Shown piece after piece: positions 61,543 to 64,000 of a stretch of DNA of 64,000 nucleotides. How positions within the stretch are numbered: the stretch's first letter is position 1; each line of letters starts with the position of its first letter. The notes beneath the pieces were generated by a model. The model was not told the DNA's origin. It saw only the letters and a list, made by a program, of their open reading frames with translations, and did no database searches. Source of the stretch: Bosea beijingensis (GTDB taxonomy: Bacteria; Pseudomonadota; Alphaproteobacteria; Rhizobiales; Beijerinckiaceae). A program made the translations under genes and the position numbers. The stretch covers positions 4,463,528-4,527,527 of the forward strand of contig NZ_CP132359.1 in the NCBI RefSeq assembly GCF_030758975.1, given 5' to 3'.

Positions 61543-62571
61543 GTGATGGTTGAAACAAAGCCTGCGCCCAAACGAGGGGTCTTCCGTGTCGCGGAAGATG
61601 CTGGCGTTTCGATCGCGACGGTATCGCGTACATTCAACGAGCCGGACCTGGTCCGTGAGGATGTCCGCAAACGTGTTATCAAGGCGGCGGCGGCCGTCGG
61701 CTATGTTCCCAATTCTGCGGCCAAAGCGCTGCGACTGCAACGGACCCATATTGTGGGCGCCGTCATTCCGACGCTCGATCACGCGATCTATGCTCGACTG
61801 GTCAATGCATTTCAGGCCAGCCTCGCCAAGGCGGGCTACACTGTCGTCGTTCTGACGGTCGGCTTTGATAACGCGCACATCCTGCCGGCGGTCATGCAAG
61901 TCGTCGAGCGTGGTGCCGAAGCCCTCATGGTCGTCGGCAAGGTCGAAGATGAGAATCTGCTGAATTTTCTGCGGATCAAGGGCACGCCCTGGGTGCAGAC
62001 CTACTCCTTCACGCCGGGCGCGGCGCAACCAGCGATCGGGTTCGACAACAAAGCTGCGATCTCTCAGCCGATCGATCATCTGTTGGCGCTCGGGCACGAG
62101 CGGTTGGCCATGATCTCGGGGCCGTTGAAGGGCAATGACCGGCAATTGGCCCGTGTGGCAGCCTTCCGAGAGGCGCTTGGGAAAAATGGCCTGAGCGAAG
62201 ACGCGCCGGTTATCGAGAAGGCCTACTCATTGGCTGACGGCATCGAGGCGATGAAGGAACTGCACGCCAGTCATCCAGACGTAACTGCCGTGGTCTGCAG
62301 CAGCGACATCCTCGCGTTCGGTGTTCTTCACGCATGCCGGCAACTCGGTATCCGGGTGCCTGAGGATCTGTCTGTGACAGGCTTCGACGATCTCGATTTT
62401 GCTGCGCTGATGGATCCACCGCTGACAACGGTCGTGATCGGCGCAGAGGAAATGGGCAGGCTGGCAGGCGAGAGCATCGCCGGAGCTCTCGATGAGCAGC
62501 GTGCCCTAAGGCCGGTCTGCCTGCCCACTACGCTGGCGATCCGCAGTTCCACCGGGCGGCCAAAAGCTTAA
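61543..62571 (+). CDS. LacI-family transcription regulator
   Basis: 342 residues from a GTG, with ATG directly after it. The N-terminal HTH 'RVAEDAGVSIATVSRTFNE' and the hinge 'AAKALRLQRTHIVGAVIP' are standard, and the C-terminal sugar-binding-protein fold ends with 'PLTTVVIGAEEMGRLA'. A substrate such as gluconate or a sugar acid is likely, but the sequence does not specify which. It probably binds the operators at 60253 and 60316. Confidence 0.9.
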   Translation: MMVETKPAPKRGVFRVAEDAGVSIATVSRTFNEPDLVREDVRKRVIKAAAAVGYVPNSAAKALRLQRTHIVGAVIPTLDHAIYARLVNAFQASLAKAGYTVVVLTVGFDNAHILPAVMQVVERGAEALMVVGKVEDENLLNFLRIKGTPWVQTYSFTPGAAQPAIGFDNKAAISQPIDHLLALGHERLAMISGPLKGNDRQLARVAAFREALGKNGLSEDAPVIEKAYSLADGIEAMKELHASHPDVTAVVCSSDILAFGVLHACRQLGIRVPEDLSVTGFDDLDFAALMDPPLTTVVIGAEEMGRLAGESIAGALDEQRALRPVCLPTTLAIRSSTGRPKA

Positions 62572-62750
62572 ACCTGACACCCTGGCAATCCGCCCCCTTT
62601 TAACTGCGCTCGAGTCAGCGTTGGAATCTGCACTCAAGTTTGAATGAAAAGCTTTACATTGATGCTGGCTCCGATAAGTTGGGCCGAGGAGCGCTGAGAA
62701 GATCTGCAAGGGCCTCAACGTCCGATCTACGGGCCGAGTGGAGCATTTCG

Positions 62751-63266
62751 ATGCCAATCATCACTGCTGCTGACGAAAACGGCGGCGCCACAATGGTTCT
62801 CTCGCCGCGTGAAGGCGACAATCATTGGCAGCCCGAGCCGGCAAACGGCTACATTTCGGTTCGTGTTGCGCCGAAGCTGATCGACATGGAGCACCCTATC
62901 GGATTGGGCACGCAGACCCTGCCGCCGGGAGGGTTCGTCCGCGAGCACGCGCACGACCAGAATGAAGAGGTGCTGCACTTCATTTCGGGCACGGGAACGG
63001 CGATCGTCGATGGTGTCGAGCATGCCATTACGCCAGGCACAACCATCTTCGTCGGCAAGAACCGTCGCCATAAATTCATCAATACGGGTTCGGTCGAACT
63101 GCATTGGATGTGGTTGATTGTTCCCAATGGTCTCGAAGATTTCTTCGAAGCGATCGGCCGGCGAAAGGTCGAGGGCGGGGAGGATCCTACGCCATTCCCG
63201 CGTCCCGAGAATGTGCTGGAGATTGAGCGTCGAACCGTCTTCGCCGCTGGTAGCGAGAAAGTCTGA
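62751..63266 (+). CDS. Cupin-domain protein
   Basis: 171 residues from the ATG at 62751; the longer frame has 37 unlikely extra residues. One cupin barrel with the motif 'REHAHDQNEEVLHFISGTGT' and a second conserved block 'GTTIFVGKNRRHKFINTG', which give His/Glu metal ligands. It may be a dioxygenase, isomerase or sensor of the neighbouring pathway. It lies 180 bp after the regulator gene and 5 bp before the hydrolase gene. Confidence 0.75.
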   Translation: MPIITAADENGGATMVLSPREGDNHWQPEPANGYISVRVAPKLIDMEHPIGLGTQTLPPGGFVREHAHDQNEEVLHFISGTGTAIVDGVEHAITPGTTIFVGKNRRHKFINTGSVELHWMWLIVPNGLEDFFEAIGRRKVEGGEDPTPFPRPENVLEIERRTVFAAGSEKV

Positions 63267-63271
63267 CAGCC

Positions 63272-64000
63272 GTGCCCGCTATTCAGACGCGCGATGGCTA
63301 CAAGCTTCATGTGGAGGTTACTGGGGAGGGGCAGCCCGTTGTCCTGATCCCTGGCCTTGGTGGGTCGGCGAATTTCTGGTCTGGTATCGCACCGAAGCTG
63401 TCCGAACGCTTTCGCGTGGTGCAGTTCGACCACCGTGGCGCCGGACGCAGCGACCGGCCGGTGGCGACCTATTCCGTCGAGGGGCTAGCCGCCGATCTGG
63501 TTGATATTCTGGACCAGCTCTCGATCGATAGCGCGCATCTTGTCGGCCATTCGACTGGTGGTGCCATCGCACAGGTCATGGCGATCGATCATGCCGATCG
63601 CGTCAATCGTTTGGTCCTGTCTGCGACATGGGACAAACCGACCCTTCACTTCGAGGCTCTCTTCGCTGCAAGGCTGAGAATGCTTGAGGTTGATGGTCCT
63701 GAAGCCTACGCGCGGCTGACCCAGTTGATCGGCTTCCCACCTGATTGGATCGATCAGAACCCCAGGATTCTTCGGGACGCGGTCGCGGCGGCCGCCGCCG
63801 ACCTGCATCCCATATCGGTAGCCATGGAACGTCTACGGATGCTTTTCCGGTTTGACCGTTCTGCGGATCTGGATCGGATCGTGGCGCCAACTCTGGTCAT
63901 TGGCTCGCGGGACGACATGATTATTGCCTTTGGCCGCTCGGAGGCTCTTGCGAAGCAGATTCGGGGCGCACGGCTGTTGGCGAGAGATGGAGGTCATTTT
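63272..64000 (+). CDS. Alpha/beta hydrolase, end beyond window
   Basis: 243 residues from a GTG to the right edge. The nucleophile elbow is 'GHSTGG' with Ser94, the oxyanion site is 'PGLGGSANFW', a strand 'PTLVIGSRDDMI' carries the acid, and 'DGGHF' holds the catalytic His just before the edge, so only about 20-30 residues are missing. The pattern recalls RutD/3-oxoadipate-enol-lactonase relatives. With the cupin it probably handles an organic acid or ester intermediate. Confidence 0.85.
   Translation, partial: MPAIQTRDGYKLHVEVTGEGQPVVLIPGLGGSANFWSGIAPKLSERFRVVQFDHRGAGRSDRPVATYSVEGLAADLVDILDQLSIDSAHLVGHSTGGAIAQVMAIDHADRVNRLVLSATWDKPTLHFEALFAARLRMLEVDGPEAYARLTQLIGFPPDWIDQNPRILRDAVAAAAADLHPISVAMERLRMLFRFDRSADLDRIVAPTLVIGSRDDMIIAFGRSEALAKQIRGARLLARDGGHF

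Overview
This GC-rich window reads as an alphaproteobacterium, probably a Hyphomicrobiales member (Bradyrhizobium, Bosea or Methylobacterium relatives). The grounds are the rhizobial type of helix-turn-helix protein at the left edge, the MobF/VirD4 transfer genes and the stress-metabolism island. Genus and replicon (plasmid or chromosome) cannot be read from the sequence. No rRNA, tRNA or CRISPR array was seen.

1-25.9 kb: a long leftward series of genes that looks like the transfer and maintenance region of a conjugative plasmid or integrative element. It holds a ParA/MinD-type ATPase (24344-25186), a 1122-residue repeat protein (20023-23391), an autotransporter (15286-18399), a VirD4-type coupling protein (9659-11617), several small exported or membrane proteins and, unusually, four proteins built on a ClpB/ClpX-like AAA+ core. 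One of the four is membrane anchored and at least two have lost ATPase motifs. No VirB-type secretion channel gene is recognisable here. 25.9-30.3 kb: a divergent, AT-rich candidate oriT, then a ribbon-helix-helix-like accessory protein and a MobF relaxase-helicase running rightward. A second small cysteine protein is encoded inside the relaxase gene in another frame.

30.3-44.4 kb: accessory cargo. It contains two GIY-YIG proteins, a CoiA-like protein, a second metallophosphoesterase, a small gene interrupted by an amber codon, two facing genes of unknown function, a serine resolvase with a res-like site, a Fic protein, and an IS21-family insertion (istA/istB, about 40658-43183) next to a truncated P-loop ATPase and an XRE-type regulator.

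44.6-60.1 kb: a stress and energy island. A Crp/Fnr regulator and small exported proteins face a rightward set of genes: NifX-like protein, DUF2933 protein, isoprenylcysteine methyltransferase-like protein, CopB-type P-ATPase, PRPP synthetase homologue, phosphoketolase, MBL/beta-CASP RNA-processing nuclease, thymidine/AMP-phosphorylase-type enzyme, cytochrome b561 and a DUF4010 protein. Several genes overlap by 4 bp, which suggests one co-expressed metabolic unit, possibly salvaging RNA-derived ribose phosphate into acetyl phosphate.

60.2-64 kb: a catabolic locus with two LacI-type operators, a decayed MFS transporter, a LacI-family regulator, a cupin protein and an alpha/beta hydrolase that runs off the right edge.
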